From Rossellomorea aquimaris TF-12 (lineage in GTDB: Bacteria; Bacillota; Bacilli; Bacillales; Bacillaceae_B), in the NCBI RefSeq assembly GCF_001648555.1, contig NZ_LQXM01000028.1, positions 248,001-312,000 of the forward strand: a stretch of DNA of 64,000 nt. Reading direction: 5' to 3'. Within the stretch, counting starts at the first letter, position 1; each line of letters starts with the position of its first letter. Position numbers and translations under genes: made by a program. The notes under the pieces were generated by a model. It searched no databases, had not been told where the DNA came from, and was given only the letters and a program-made list of their open reading frames with translations. Shown piece after piece: positions 9,426 to 19,350 of this stretch.

Positions 9426-10142
9426 TTAAAATTCATATTTTTTCATAATTTGATTTGTCATTAACTCATACCCTTTTCCATTTGGGTGAAGGGAATCATG
9501 AAAATACTGTTCCTTCGATTTCCCTTTAAAAAGCGGATTCGTCGATACATACATGGTGTTCTCATGTTTCTTTACTTCTTTCATCATCGAGTTGTTCCAA
9601 TCATCTACGTAGGCTTCAATTTTATCGCTATCCTTATCTGGATAGGGATTGTAAAGCCCTAATACGATAATATCTGCTTCTTTATTTGCTGTTCCAACGA
9701 TATTTAAGATTTTATCCAGATTATCGATATAATCTTTTTTGGCTTCTACAATTTTATCATGATGAAGTGGAAAGAGATCTCCACCATTATTTTTAATTAA
9801 ATCATTGGTTCCTATATTTATGATAAATACATCTGCTTCACTTAAATCCTCTGCTACTTTAGGTTTTACAATCTGGTTCAACAGTTTATCCGATTGTTGC
9901 CCTGGTACTCCCAGGTTTTGAAAATGATAAGATATCTTTGTATGTTTCTTATTCACTTCTTCTTCTAGACGACCAATATATCCTGAATCTTTTTTGTCTC
10001 CATACCCGTATGTGAGAGAATCCCCTAAAGCAATGACTCGTTTGTTTGAAGCAGACTCTCCTTCTTTTGCAAAAAAACTAAAATAAACAATGGGTATTAG
10101 TGCAAAAACAGCTAGAGCAGATAGTATTTTCCATTTTTTCAT
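9426..10142 (-). CDS. SGNH/GDSL-type esterase, membrane-anchored or secreted
   Basis: A 238-residue hydrolase. The N-terminus (KKWKILSALAVFALIPIVYF) is a signal peptide or anchor without a lipobox. Block I is ALGDSLTYGYGD with the catalytic Ser (about 44), block III is IGTNDL (about 120), and block V is DSLHPNGKGY with catalytic Asp and His (about 217-220). It resembles the YpmR-type acylhydrolases of Bacillus. The ATG at 10142 puts the signal peptide at the N-terminus; longer readings add 33 residues with no support. The physiological substrate is unknown. It is monocistronic, with a terminator at 9234-9265. Confidence 0.85.
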   Translation of the reverse strand: MKKWKILSALAVFALIPIVYFSFFAKEGESASNKRVIALGDSLTYGYGDKKDSGYIGRLEEEVNKKHTKISYHFQNLGVPGQQSDKLLNQIVKPKVAEDLSEADVFIINIGTNDLIKNNGGDLFPLHHDKIVEAKKDYIDNLDKILNIVGTANKEADIIVLGLYNPYPDKDSDKIEAYVDDWNNSMMKEVKKHENTMYVSTNPLFKGKSKEQYFHDSLHPNGKGYELMTNQIMKKYEF

Positions 10143-10273
10143 TGATGATCCGACCTTCCGATATAGACTAGGATGACTTACATAACACTCTTTATTCCCT
10201 TTTGGTTCAAAAGTAACCCTGTTTATTTTTGGAATTTCCATTAAGATTAAACTTTGCTGCTATGTAAAAATCT

Positions 10274-10355
10274 AGAAGTGGTTGATTTTCGCTCCAGGTG
10301 CTCGTCGCTTTCCGCGGGGCGTGAGTTGAGCACCTTTCGCTCCAATCAACTTTCT
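10274..10355 (+). repeat. MITE-like Bacillaceae repeat, short copy
   Basis: Starts AGTGGTTGATTTTCGCTCC and ends GCTCCAATCAACTTTCT, which are inverted relative to each other, around a core containing TTTCCGCGGGGCGTGAG. It is a shortened version of the elements at 39333-39527 and 53690-53872. It fills most of the gene-free stretch between the SGNH hydrolase and tnrA. Confidence 0.75.
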
Positions 10356-10446
10356 GTTTATGAATTTCATCAAGCACATACTATTCAACAGGGACATAGG
10401 TTAAAAATAATTTAATAAAACAACTATCTTTGCGAAATGAGCCAAT

Positions 10447-10486
10447 ACAAAAAAACGAACCCTGACACAACAAAGGTTCGTTTTTT
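10447..10486 (-). terminator. Terminator of tnrA
   Basis: AAAAAACGAACC and GGTTCGTTTTTT flank a 13-base loop. It lies 13 bp after the tnrA stop and can work in both directions. Confidence 0.88.
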
Positions 10487-10498
10487 CAAGTTAAATAT

Positions 10499-10813
10499 TT
10501 ATTTCTTCTGTATCCCAAACTGTGCATTCAGTTGGCCCCTTATCATTTTTTGCTTCTGTTCTTTTCTCTCTTTTTTAGATAATTCCTGCTTAATTTCTTT
10601 CGTAGTGACGCCCTCTTCTCGCTGGTCCGCTATATCCATCAAGCGTTCTACATCACCAAAGGAGTATTTTCTGTATCCTCCTTTGGAACGCTTGGGAAAG
10701 ATCAGGTTTTTCTCTTCGTAATAACGGATTTTCCTTTCAGTCAAACCTGTTAATTCACTGACTACACCGATTGAAATGACTTTTTTATCCTTATAGGAAG
10801 GCTCATTGTCCAC
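10499..10813 (-). CDS. tnrA: Nitrogen regulator TnrA (MerR/GlnR family)
   Basis: A 104-residue MerR-family regulator matching TnrA, the global activator and repressor active in nitrogen limitation. The DNA-binding part contains [28 protein letters not shown] (residues 7-34). The C-terminus, [10 protein letters not shown], resembles the TnrA tail bound by feedback-inhibited glutamine synthetase; GlnR has a different, longer tail. The start is GTG after AGGAGGAGGAAAGC. Two TnrA boxes lie in the divergent promoter region, one centred 50 bp upstream of the predicted start point, implying autoactivation. The divergent small gene copies the B. subtilis tnrA/ykzB layout. Confidence 0.92.
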   Translation of the reverse strand: MDNEPSYKDKKVISIGVVSELTGLTERKIRYYEEKNLIFPKRSKGGYRKYSFGDVERLMDIADQREEGVTTKEIKQELSKKERKEQKQKMIRGQLNAQFGIQKK

Positions 10814-10848
10814 GCTTTCCTCCTCCTCCTAAGCAGGGAATACATTAG

Positions 10849-10854
10849 ATTATA
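10849..10854 (-). promoter_or_regulatory. -10 element of tnrA promoter
   Basis: Perfect TATAAT on the minus strand, 36 bp upstream of the GTG start, with no good -35 hexamer, as expected for an activator-dependent promoter. Its predicted start point (about 10842) is 50 bp from the centre of the TnrA box at 10884-10900. Confidence 0.65.
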
Positions 10855-10883
10855 CATGTCTTCCTCGCAAAATTGGACAGTTA

Positions 10884-10900
10884 TGTAAGAAAACCTCACA
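10884..10900. promoter_or_regulatory. TnrA/GlnR box 1
   Basis: TGTAAGAAAACCTCACA matches TGTNANAWWWTMTNACA at 16 of 17 positions. It is placed to activate tnrA. Confidence 0.88.
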
Positions 10901-10913
10901 AAGAACTCTGAAT

Positions 10914-10930
10914 TGTAAGAAAAGTTTACA
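10914..10930. promoter_or_regulatory. TnrA/GlnR box 2
   Basis: TGTAAGAAAAGTTTACA, a symmetric TGTAA-N7-TTACA site exactly 30 bp from box 1. Its centre is about 47 bp upstream of the start point predicted from TATTAC at 10957-10962, the position for activating the plus-strand gene. Confidence 0.86.
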
Positions 10931-10996
10931 AACTAGAGGAAATTAACCTTCTCTCCTATTACACTTTTGAATAAGAACAAAAAGGAGTGAACATTT

Positions 10997-11149
10997 ATGC
11001 CATTTTTACGTGAAGCAGTTGAACGAAAACGGGAGCAATTTATTCGTCTGTTAGTAGAAGCTGGTGTTTATAAGGAAAGTGATGAATGGGTCAAAAATCT
11101 GACGTTGAGTGAACTGGTGTACGTTTTTAACAAACATAAAAGTGAGTAA
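10997..11149 (+). CDS. 50-aa basic protein (FbpA/YkzB-like), TnrA-controlled
   Basis: The 50-residue ORF begins MPFLREAVERKREQFIRLL and contains GVYKESDEWVKNLTLSEL, the layout of the Fur-regulated basic protein A family of Bacillus (short helix, GVYK..D, LTLSEL). The ATG follows AAAGGAG by 9 bases. It is divergent from tnrA across two TnrA boxes. In B. subtilis the TnrA-activated gene at this place is ykzB, so this is probably its counterpart, but I cannot confirm orthology. No Fur box is visible. Molecular function unknown. Confidence 0.78.
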   Translation: MPFLREAVERKREQFIRLLVEAGVYKESDEWVKNLTLSELVYVFNKHKSE

Positions 11150-11151
11150 AA

Positions 11152-11190
11152 CAAAAAAGCATTAGGAAAAGATTTCCCTTTTCCCAATGC
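11152..11190 (-). terminator. Terminator of trxB
   Basis: GCATTGGGAAAA / TTTTCCTAATGC hairpin followed by TTTTTTG on the minus strand, 10 bp after the trxB stop. It also lies right after the convergent 50-aa gene. Confidence 0.85.
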
Positions 11191-11200
11191 CTACATAGAA

Positions 11201-12178
<978 letters not shown>

Positions 12179-12297
12179 TCACATGATGTGTCTGTATTGA
12201 AATACGATGAAGTGAAAGAGTGTGATGTTTCCCTTCATAGTATTAACTTCCTACATCTATCCTATAAAAAATAGGGTCACATCGTCCAAAAATATGC

Positions 12298-13809
12298 TCA
12301 TGGAAGATAGCTTTCGACAACAGTGATATATTTAGTCAAGGTGCTTGGGGAAAGGTTGTAACGATCGCACAGTTCTTTCTTTGTCACCTTATCATTTCGT
12401 AAGTGATTCCATACGAATTCTACAGCAGCAGCAAAGGCTTTTGTATTTTTAAACGTTTCTCTTTCTTTAATCCCTCGGTAAGCAATCGTAAACCAAGTAA
12501 GAAATAAACCTGACTCTACACTTGTAATGGGTTGGTGATATTCATAAAGGTTCAGAGCCACTTCATGCATGTTTTTAATTTCCAGATTTACTTTAATAGC
12601 ACTTTCTCCGTTGCTGTTTAACACTTGTGCTAAATAAACTTTTTCAACTATGGACAAGTCTTCTACTTCACAGAAATCCCCGTGAGTGAGGATGGCCCTT
12701 TGTTGATCTGATATAGAAGTCAGAAACAAACCAAATAATTTTTCTTCTGTATATTCACTTTGAAGTTTTTTTAATATGGACGTGACATGGTTTTCAAAGC
12801 CATCTGCCTTCAGGTTTTCATTCCAAGGCTCAAGCCCCTCTTTTTCAGGGTTAAATTCCACGACTTTCTTCCACGCATTACGAGCAGTTTGCTCATGTCC
12901 TGTTTCATAAGCAGAATAAGACAGCCAGTAATAAAAACTGCCGTCTCCCTCAAACCCAATCTTTTGCAGGGACTTCAGCCACTCATACGCCTTCCTTGAA
13001 TGACCAATCAAAGCAAACGTAGCCCCAAGCTTAAATCGGTGCTCATGCAGCAAGGGACGGACCTTCTCTAAACCATCAATTAGATGCTGAAGGTCTTCAT
13101 GGCGTTTTTGGTAAAAGTAAAATACAGCTGTGTTGCATAAGGCATGTAGATTTCCAGGGTTCTTCTCCAGTACCTCTTCTAAAGTAGCAGACGCTTCGTC
13201 AATGTTTCCTAGATAGAAGTATGCCAGTGCCAGATTGTTATAGGCTGACCAAAACTCCGGGTACTCCTCAATGACCTTTTGCAGAATATCAACGGCTTTT
13301 TGAAAATGTCCTGATTCCAGTAAATCTTTCGCTTTTTCCTGCTGTGCCATAAGATCATCGTGTTCGTATAAATCGTCTACGATTAGATCTGAATCAAGTT
13401 CAAGAAGCTCCACCAAATCTTCTGCGTCTTCAACAAATTCCCCATGCTCCTCTTTTTCTAAATAAGAAGTAACATGGTCATACGCCTCTTTAAATAACCC
13501 TAAATGAGCGTAGTTGTTTGCTAAGAAATAATGACATTCACTCATACGGGGATCCAGCTCGTTCAAAATCTCATGTAATAAATCATTTGCATTCTTGTAT
13601 TCACCAAGCTCTGTATACACAATCGATAATTGACAGGCAATCATCGGCTCTAATGGCTCTAATTGAAACGCTCTATTTAAATATTTTAATGATCTTTTCA
13701 GCTCTCGACGCTGGTAGGCTTTCATCCCTTTAGTATAGTAATACTCTCCAGTAGGGACAAAAGACAAAACCTTCGCTTGCTCACTTAATAATTTTGACCC
13801 TTTTCTCAT
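12298..13809 (-). CDS. yvcD: TPR-repeat protein YvcD
   Basis: A 503-residue soluble protein with tandem tetratricopeptide repeats across the first 300 residues (for example YQRRELKRSLKYLNRAFQLE at 33-52, AYNNLALAYFYLGNIDEA near 190) and a less regular C-terminal half ending in a helix-turn-helix-like segment (TKKELCDRYNLSPSTLTKYI). It sits between hisI and trxB, exactly as yvcD does in B. subtilis. The start ATG follows GGAGG by 6 bases. Probably a scaffold or regulator; no function is established. Confidence 0.85.
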   Translation of the reverse strand: MRKGSKLLSEQAKVLSFVPTGEYYYTKGMKAYQRRELKRSLKYLNRAFQLEPLEPMIACQLSIVYTELGEYKNANDLLHEILNELDPRMSECHYFLANNYAHLGLFKEAYDHVTSYLEKEEHGEFVEDAEDLVELLELDSDLIVDDLYEHDDLMAQQEKAKDLLESGHFQKAVDILQKVIEEYPEFWSAYNNLALAYFYLGNIDEASATLEEVLEKNPGNLHALCNTAVFYFYQKRHEDLQHLIDGLEKVRPLLHEHRFKLGATFALIGHSRKAYEWLKSLQKIGFEGDGSFYYWLSYSAYETGHEQTARNAWKKVVEFNPEKEGLEPWNENLKADGFENHVTSILKKLQSEYTEEKLFGLFLTSISDQQRAILTHGDFCEVEDLSIVEKVYLAQVLNSNGESAIKVNLEIKNMHEVALNLYEYHQPITSVESGLFLTWFTIAYRGIKERETFKNTKAFAAAVEFVWNHLRNDKVTKKELCDRYNLSPSTLTKYITVVESYLP

Positions 13810-13886
13810 CAAAGTCCTCCGAAACGTTCATAGTATAACTACCGTAGTATACCATACATAGCTCATGTACTAAACTACCATATTTT

Positions 13887-13926
13887 GAGGGACGGACCTT
13901 TGCACGAGTGCAAAGGTCCGTCCCTC
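13887..13926. repeat. REP hairpin (GAGGGACGGACC family) after hisI
   Basis: Two inverted arms GAGGGACGGACCTTTGCA around CGA form a nearly perfect 18-bp stem. It lies 7 bp after the hisI stop and may end or protect the his transcript. Confidence 0.9.
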
Positions 13927-13932
13927 TTCTAG

Positions 13933-14571
13933 TTATTTATTATGACGTTCCACCAGTACTTCAAGAATATCCTGGAGTGGAAGTTTTTGTTCTCTTAACA
14001 GGACAAGGGTATGATAGAAAAGGTCCGCTACTTCCCATTTTAATTCTTCTTTGTCTCGGTTTTTAGCTGCGATGATTACTTCCGAAGCCTCTTCCCCTAC
14101 TTTTTTGAGGATTTTGTCTACACCCTCTTCAAAAAGGTAGGTTGTATAGGCTCCTTCTGGTCTTTCTTCTTCGCGACTCTTTATGAGTTGTTCAAGTGTT
14201 AACAGAATGTTTTCAGTTGATAATTCTTTCTGACTTCCCTCACCATAAACACTTTCATAAAAGCAGCTTTCTTCCCCTGTATGACATGCTGGCCCTTTTT
14301 TATCCACCAGTACGAGAAGAGCGTCTTTATCACAGTCCCATGTAATGTTTTTAACCCTTTGTGTGTTCCCACTGCTTTCTCCCTTATGCCATAGCTCCTG
14401 GCGAGATCGAGAGTAAAACCACGTCTCCCCTGTTTCTAACGTTTTGGCAAGGGACGTTTCGTTCATGTAAGCAAGGGTTAGCACATCCTTGGTAGTGGCA
14501 TCCTGGACGATGGCTGGCACGAGGCCCTTTTCATCATATTTCACCGAAGCAACCCAATCTTTATTCTTCAT
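13933..14571 (-). CDS. hisI: Bifunctional phosphoribosyl-AMP cyclohydrolase/phosphoribosyl-ATP pyrophosphatase HisIE
   Basis: Steps 2 and 3 of histidine synthesis. The cyclohydrolase domain (residues 1-115) has [19 protein letters not shown], the zinc- and magnesium-binding segment DCDKDAL, and [12 protein letters not shown]. The pyrophosphohydrolase domain (about 120-212) has [16 protein letters not shown] and [12 protein letters not shown]. Length 212. It overlaps hisF by 4 bp (ATGA) and is the last gene of the operon. Confidence 0.97.
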   Translation of the reverse strand: MKNKDWVASVKYDEKGLVPAIVQDATTKDVLTLAYMNETSLAKTLETGETWFYSRSRQELWHKGESSGNTQRVKNITWDCDKDALLVLVDKKGPACHTGEESCFYESVYGEGSQKELSTENILLTLEQLIKSREEERPEGAYTTYLFEEGVDKILKKVGEEASEVIIAAKNRDKEELKWEVADLFYHTLVLLREQKLPLQDILEVLVERHNK

Positions 14572-15326
14572 CGTACATGCACCTCCTGTTCTCTTAAGTA
14601 ACTCTTCACTTCTTCCACACTCGTTTCTTTATAGTGGAAAATAGAAGCAGCGAGTGCAGCATCTGCTTTCCCATCGGTAAATACGTCTTTAAAATGCTCA
14701 GCGTTTCCGGCTCCACCAGACGCAATGACAGGAATCGAGACTGCCTCACTAATGGCTTTTGTAAGTGGTAGATTAAACCCTTTTTTCTCTCCGTCACTAT
14801 CCATACTGGTTACGAGGAGCTCCCCTGCTCCCAAGGCCTCTACTTCTTTGGCCCAATCCACAGCATCTAAAGGCGTGAGCTTTCTCCCACCGTGAGTATA
14901 AACCTTCCACCCGCTACTTTCTTCATCATATTTCGCATCAATTGCCACCACAATGCATTGTGAACCGAAATAGTCAGCACCTTCACGAACTAATTCGGGA
15001 CGCAAAACCGCTGCTGTGTTTAATGAAACCTTATCAGCACCTGCCCGTAAAATAGCTTTCATGTCCTCAACAGAGTTAATGCCGCCTCCAACGGTAAAAG
15101 GAATCGCTAATTCAGCAGCAACATGCTTGACCATTTCCACCATGGTTTTGCGACCTTCGTGAGAAGCTGAAATATCTAAAAATACAAGCTCATCTGCTCC
15201 TTGTTGATCATACACTTTTGCCAGCTCAACAGGATCACCTGCATCACGCAGCTCAACAAATTGAATTCCTTTGACTACCCGTCCATCCTTTACATCGAGG
15301 CAAGGAACGATTCGTTTTGTTAGCAT
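14568..15326 (-). CDS. hisF: Imidazole glycerol phosphate synthase subunit HisF
   Basis: The TIM-barrel cyclase half of the synthase; with HisH it makes imidazole glycerol phosphate and AICAR. It shows the catalytic aspartates in [16 protein letters not shown] (Asp11) and [15 protein letters not shown] (Asp130 region), plus [10 protein letters not shown] and VIASGGAG phosphate-binding loops. Length 252, normal. It overlaps both neighbours by a few bases (hisA end 15320, hisI start 14571). Confidence 0.98.
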   Translation of the reverse strand: MLTKRIVPCLDVKDGRVVKGIQFVELRDAGDPVELAKVYDQQGADELVFLDISASHEGRKTMVEMVKHVAAELAIPFTVGGGINSVEDMKAILRAGADKVSLNTAAVLRPELVREGADYFGSQCIVVAIDAKYDEESSGWKVYTHGGRKLTPLDAVDWAKEVEALGAGELLVTSMDSDGEKKGFNLPLTKAISEAVSIPVIASGGAGNAEHFKDVFTDGKADAALAASIFHYKETSVEEVKSYLREQEVHVR

Positions 15327-16054
15327 TCTCTCACCTCATTTATTGCCTGTTCTACGGTGAATTTTCCCGTATAAAGGGATTTCCCACAGATTGCGCCAGA
15401 AACTCCTTTGTTTTTATATTTCTTTAAGGTGGCTAAATCATCTAAGGAGCTAATGCCTCCAGACGCAATGACTGACTTTCCTGTTTCAACCGCCAGATTT
15501 ACAACAGCGTCTACATTCGGACCAGATAGCATTCCGTCTGTGGCAATATCAGTAAAAATAAAGGTTTCTGCTCCAGCCTCAGCCAGCTCTTTTCCTAGAT
15601 CAACTGCTTTCAAGGAAGAGGTTTCAATCCACCCATGAGTAGCCACATATCCGTCCTTGGCATCCAGTCCAATGGCGATTTTATCTCCATATTTTCTGAG
15701 CCAGGATTTCACTAATTCTGGGTTAGAAACGGCTATACTCCCGATGATAACTCTGTCGACACCATGGTTAAGATAATGCTCAATATCCTCTTCTGAACGA
15801 ATACCTCCACCAATTTGCACCTTAGCATTTAATCTTTCAGCAACGGCGAGAACGAATTCATCGTTTACTCTTGACCCTTCCTTTGCTCCGTCAAGGTCAA
15901 CCATATGAATCCATTCGGCCCCTTCATCGGCAAACTTTTTTGCCATATCAAAAGGTGAATCTCCATAAACCGTTTCTTGGTTATAATCACCCTGAATTAA
16001 TCGTACGCATTTCCCTCCACGCATATCGATGGCAGGGTAGATCGTAAAGCTCAT
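15320..16054 (-). CDS. hisA: ProFAR isomerase HisA
   Basis: TIM-barrel isomerase converting ProFAR to PRFAR. The catalytic pair is visible as Asp8 in [19 protein letters not shown] and the Asp near 129 in [26 protein letters not shown] and VIASGGISS are the phosphate loops. Length 244. It overlaps hisH by 4 bp and hisF by 7 bp, consistent with coupled translation. Confidence 0.97.
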   Translation of the reverse strand: MSFTIYPAIDMRGGKCVRLIQGDYNQETVYGDSPFDMAKKFADEGAEWIHMVDLDGAKEGSRVNDEFVLAVAERLNAKVQIGGGIRSEEDIEHYLNHGVDRVIIGSIAVSNPELVKSWLRKYGDKIAIGLDAKDGYVATHGWIETSSLKAVDLGKELAEAGAETFIFTDIATDGMLSGPNVDAVVNLAVETGKSVIASGGISSLDDLATLKKYKNKGVSGAICGKSLYTGKFTVEQAINEVREC

Positions 16055-16692
16055 GAGATTACCTCCGATTCTTTCACTTTTTTTGTGAAGTTTTCTAGTA
16101 GCTTCATTCCTAAGTCCCCGCTTTTTTCAGGATGAAATTGCATGCCGTAAATATTCTTTCGGCTAACCACAGCTGGAATTTCAACACCCGCATAGTCAGC
16201 TGATGCGATTACCACGTCCTTCTCGCCTTCACGAACGTAATAGGAGTGAACGAAATATACATACCCCTCTTTTAACCCCTCTAATAAAGAGGAGGACGTT
16301 TGATAACGGAGAAGGTTCCAGCCCATATGAGGAACCTTGTAAGGAGTTCCTTTTTCATCTTCTTTTGGGATGTGAACTACTTTTCCAGGAAGCAACCCCA
16401 GTCCCGCTGTTGAGCCGTTCTCTTCACTATTTTCAAAAAGTAATTGCATACCTAAACAAATGCCTAATAACGGTTTCCCACTGCTTGCAAACGTTCCAAT
16501 AGTTTCTTTTAAGTGCGTCGTTTCAAGAAGGTTCATAGCGTCTTTGTATGCTCCAACTCCCGGTAAAATCAATCCGTCTGCATGGCGGAGTTTTTCTTGA
16601 TCATCACTTATAAAATAAGGAACATTCAATCGTTCGAGCGCCTTACTAACACTAAAGAGGTTCCCCATTCCATAGTCTACGATGCCGATCAT
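16051..16692 (-). CDS. hisH: Imidazole glycerol phosphate synthase glutaminase subunit HisH
   Basis: Class I glutamine amidotransferase that delivers ammonia to HisF. The oxyanion strand is LILPGVGAY, the nucleophile Cys is in [17 protein letters not shown] (about residue 81), and the His-Glu pair is in MQFHPEKSG (about 187-189). Length 213. The gene is 3 bp from hisB and overlaps hisA. Confidence 0.97.
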   Translation of the reverse strand: MIGIVDYGMGNLFSVSKALERLNVPYFISDDQEKLRHADGLILPGVGAYKDAMNLLETTHLKETIGTFASSGKPLLGICLGMQLLFENSEENGSTAGLGLLPGKVVHIPKEDEKGTPYKVPHMGWNLLRYQTSSSLLEGLKEGYVYFVHSYYVREGEKDVVIASADYAGVEIPAVVSRKNIYGMQFHPEKSGDLGMKLLENFTKKVKESEVIS

Positions 16693-16695
16693 AAT

Positions 16696-17283
16696 CTATA
16701 ACATCCCTTTCGTAGACGGAATTCCTTTGACACGAGGATCAATCGTTGACGCTTCATCAATTGCCCGCCCTAGAGCTTTAAAAATAGCTTCGATAATATG
16801 GTGCGTGTTGTGACCATAGTGAACAATTACATGAAGATTCATTCTTGCTTCGATTGCCAGCTTCCAAAGGAATTCGTGAACTAATTCTGTATCGAATGTG
16901 CCGACCTTTTGACTCGGAAGATCAGCTCTAAACTCCAGATGAGGTCGGTTACTCAGATCAACCACTACTTGTGCAAGAGCTTCATCCATGGGAACCATGG
17001 CAGAACCGTAGCGTTTGATTCCTTTCTTGTCCCCAAGGGCTGTAAGTAGAGCTTGTCCTAAGCAGATTCCGATATCTTCCGTCGTATGGTGATCATCCAC
17101 CTCTGTATCTCCATTTGCTACGATCTTGCAGTCAAACTGGCCATGCTTTGTAAACAAATCCAGCATATGACTCATAAAAGGTACACCGGTCTCCATATCC
17201 GATTGCCCCTCACCATCTATACCAAAACTCAATGTAATATCCGTCTCATTCGTCTTCCTAACAATCTCTGCTCTTCTCTCCAT
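16696..17283 (-). CDS. hisB: Imidazoleglycerol-phosphate dehydratase HisB
   Basis: Mn-dependent dehydratase of step 7. It shows the metal-binding histidine signatures FMSHMLDLFTKHGQFD, DDHHTTEDIGICLGQA and HYGHNTHHIIEAIFKALGRA. It is the monofunctional 195-residue form without a phosphatase domain, as in other Bacilli. The start follows AAAGGAGG. A REP hairpin separates it from hisD. Confidence 0.97.
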   Translation of the reverse strand: MERRAEIVRKTNETDITLSFGIDGEGQSDMETGVPFMSHMLDLFTKHGQFDCKIVANGDTEVDDHHTTEDIGICLGQALLTALGDKKGIKRYGSAMVPMDEALAQVVVDLSNRPHLEFRADLPSQKVGTFDTELVHEFLWKLAIEARMNLHVIVHYGHNTHHIIEAIFKALGRAIDEASTIDPRVKGIPSTKGML

Positions 17284-17299
17284 GATGGACCTCCTTTTT

Positions 17300-17334
17300 G
17301 AGGGACGGACCTCCTTTTTGGAGGTCCGTCCCTC
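17300..17334. repeat. REP hairpin between hisD and hisB
   Basis: GAGGGACGGACCTCC and its exact inverse GGAGGTCCGTCCCTC around TTTTT. It begins immediately after the hisD stop (17336) in transcription order. The hairpin stem also contains GGAGG but the hisB site is separate. Confidence 0.92.
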
Positions 17335-17335
17335 T

Positions 17336-18604
17336 TCATTTTTTAAATCGAGCTTCTACGGCTCGGGCGTGGGCTTCTAATCCCTCAAGTCTTGCGAGTT
17401 TGGCAATTTTTTTATAGTTGTTTTTTAAGGATGTTTCGCTATATGAAATAACACTTGTTTTTTTCATAAATTCATCTACATTCAGAGGACTTGAAAATCG
17501 AGCCGTTCCGTTCGTGGGAAGGACATGATTCGGTCCTGCGAAATAATCCCCAACAGGCTCTGAGCTGTACCGCCCTAGAAAGATAGCCCCTGCATGGCGA
17601 ATTTTACCCATGGTTTCAAAGGGGTTTTCCGTTAAAATCTCCAAATGTTCTGGAGCCAGCTGGTTTACAACCTCTATTCCTTCTTCTAGGGTGTCTACTA
17701 CATATATTGCCCCAAAATCGTTAATTGACTGACGAGCAATCTCTTCACGTGGAAGAGATGATAGTTGCTCCTCCACTTCCGCTGCAACCTTTTCAGCCAG
17801 GATGCTTGAAGGCGTGACGAGCACGGATGATGCATACATGTCATGCTCAGCTTGTGAAAGCAGGTCAGCTGCGATCTCGTTAGGGTGTTGTTCTCCATCT
17901 GCCAGGATGACAATCTCACTTGGACCGGCAATCATATCAATGTCCACATCACCGAATACCTCCCGTTTCGCCAGAGCTACAAAGATATTTCCAGGCCCTG
18001 TGATTTTATCAACAGGAGACATTGTTTCCGTACCATAAGCTAAACTTGCTACCGCTTGGGCTCCACCTACCTTATAGATCTCCTCTACTCCCGCAATCTT
18101 TGCTGCTACTAATACACTCGGAGACAGCTTTCCATCCTTACCAGGAGGGGAAACCATTGTAATTCGTTTTACCCCGGCAACCTTAGCCGGAAGGACATTC
18201 ATTAATACGGATGAAGGATAGGCTGCTGTGCCCCCTGGAACATACACACCGACTGAATCAAGTGGAGTCAGCTTTTGACCGAGGATCGTTCCGTTCTCCT
18301 CTGTTGTAAACCATGAGGACTGCTTTTGATTCTCATGAAAGGCGCGAATATTTTCTGCCGCTTCCTTCATAATCGCTACCATCTCTGAATCAATTACTTC
18401 GAAGGCTTCTTCAATTTCTAAGATTGAAACCTTGTTGCTCTCTAAAAATACGCCATCGAATTTTTCTGTATATTCTCTAACAGCGGAGTCTCCATTTTTT
18501 CGAACAGTCTTAATAATTTGTTGAACGATTTTTCTTTGTTCTTCGGTTCCGCTGTCGACTGAGCGCTTAATCGACGCCCCTTGATTACCCTGAATAATCT
18601 TCAT
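17336..18604 (-). CDS. hisD: Histidinol dehydrogenase HisD
   Basis: Zn-dependent four-electron oxidation of histidinol to histidine. The family signature [20 protein letters not shown] (about 222-241), the catalytic EHLEIL segment (about 322-327) and [18 protein letters not shown] (about 357-374) are all present. Length 422. It lies in the his operon, but is separated from hisG by a 104-bp REPIN and from hisB by a REP hairpin. Confidence 0.97.
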   Translation of the reverse strand: MKIIQGNQGASIKRSVDSGTEEQRKIVQQIIKTVRKNGDSAVREYTEKFDGVFLESNKVSILEIEEAFEVIDSEMVAIMKEAAENIRAFHENQKQSSWFTTEENGTILGQKLTPLDSVGVYVPGGTAAYPSSVLMNVLPAKVAGVKRITMVSPPGKDGKLSPSVLVAAKIAGVEEIYKVGGAQAVASLAYGTETMSPVDKITGPGNIFVALAKREVFGDVDIDMIAGPSEIVILADGEQHPNEIAADLLSQAEHDMYASSVLVTPSSILAEKVAAEVEEQLSSLPREEIARQSINDFGAIYVVDTLEEGIEVVNQLAPEHLEILTENPFETMGKIRHAGAIFLGRYSSEPVGDYFAGPNHVLPTNGTARFSSPLNVDEFMKKTSVISYSETSLKNNYKKIAKLARLEGLEAHARAVEARFKK

Positions 18605-18624
18605 CTATTTCCACCAACCTTTTG

Positions 18625-18728
18625 GAGGGACGGACCTTGCTTATCCATAACTAGTCCAAATCCCTACTCTTTATTATCCATGTGTTGTCTTGCAACGGAT
18701 CGAACCACACTTGCAAGGTCCGTCCCTC
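18625..18728. repeat. REPIN (two inverted REP arms) between hisG and hisD
   Basis: Inverted arms GAGGGACGGACCTTGC (18625-18640) and GCAAGGTCCGTCCCTC (18713-18728) flank about 70 bp of unrelated sequence. The right arm overlaps the hisG stop: the TGA of hisG is the first codon of TGAGGGACGGACC. It accounts for almost all of the unusually long hisG-hisD gap. Confidence 0.9.
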
Positions 18729-19350
18729 ATCCAATAATTTTTGTTAGTCTTGTGACGAGGTCGTGTATTTTTTCGTCTTTCATTCGATAGCTGACGGGAT
18801 TGACGATGAGTCTGGATGTAATATCTACGATGGTTTCGTACTCCACGAGGCCGTTTTCTTTAAGGGTTCGACCGGAGGAGACAATGTCGACAATGCGATC
18901 TGCTAAACCAATTAATGGCGCAAGTTCAATGGATCCGTTTAATTTTATAACCTCAACCTGCTCTCCTTGTTCACGGAAATACGAGGAGGCTACATTCGGA
19001 TACTTAGTTGCAATTTTCGGTGCCACATCACTCATCTTTGTCCCAGGTAGTCCTGCAACGGCTAAATAACATTCGCTAATTCGTAAGTCTAGGAGCTCAT
19101 AGACGTCCCGCTCTTCTTCGAGCATGACGTCCTTCCCTGCAATCCCTAAATCCGCTACTCCATGTTCCACATACGTAGGAACATCCATGGGTTTCGCTAA
19201 AATAAAACGTAAATTTTCTTCCGGGACTTCGATGATCAGCTTTCTGGAATCATCAAATTCAGGAGGCAGCTTGTAATCCGCTTTTCTAAGAAGATCAACC
19301 GCTTCTTCAAAAATACGGCCTTTCGGCATGGCGATTGTTAAACTACTCAT
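18727..19350 (-). CDS. hisG: ATP phosphoribosyltransferase catalytic subunit, short form HisG
   Basis: First committed step of histidine synthesis (ATP plus PRPP). It is the short form of 207 residues without a C-terminal regulatory domain and therefore needs HisZ, encoded directly upstream with a 4-bp overlap. [30 protein letters not shown] and the PRPP-binding loop [18 protein letters not shown] are seen. The stop codon is contributed by a REP arm; a few C-terminal residues could have been altered by that insertion. Confidence 0.96.
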   Translation of the reverse strand: MSSLTIAMPKGRIFEEAVDLLRKADYKLPPEFDDSRKLIIEVPEENLRFILAKPMDVPTYVEHGVADLGIAGKDVMLEEERDVYELLDLRISECYLAVAGLPGTKMSDVAPKIATKYPNVASSYFREQGEQVEVIKLNGSIELAPLIGLADRIVDIVSSGRTLKENGLVEYETIVDITSRLIVNPVSYRMKDEKIHDLVTRLTKIIG

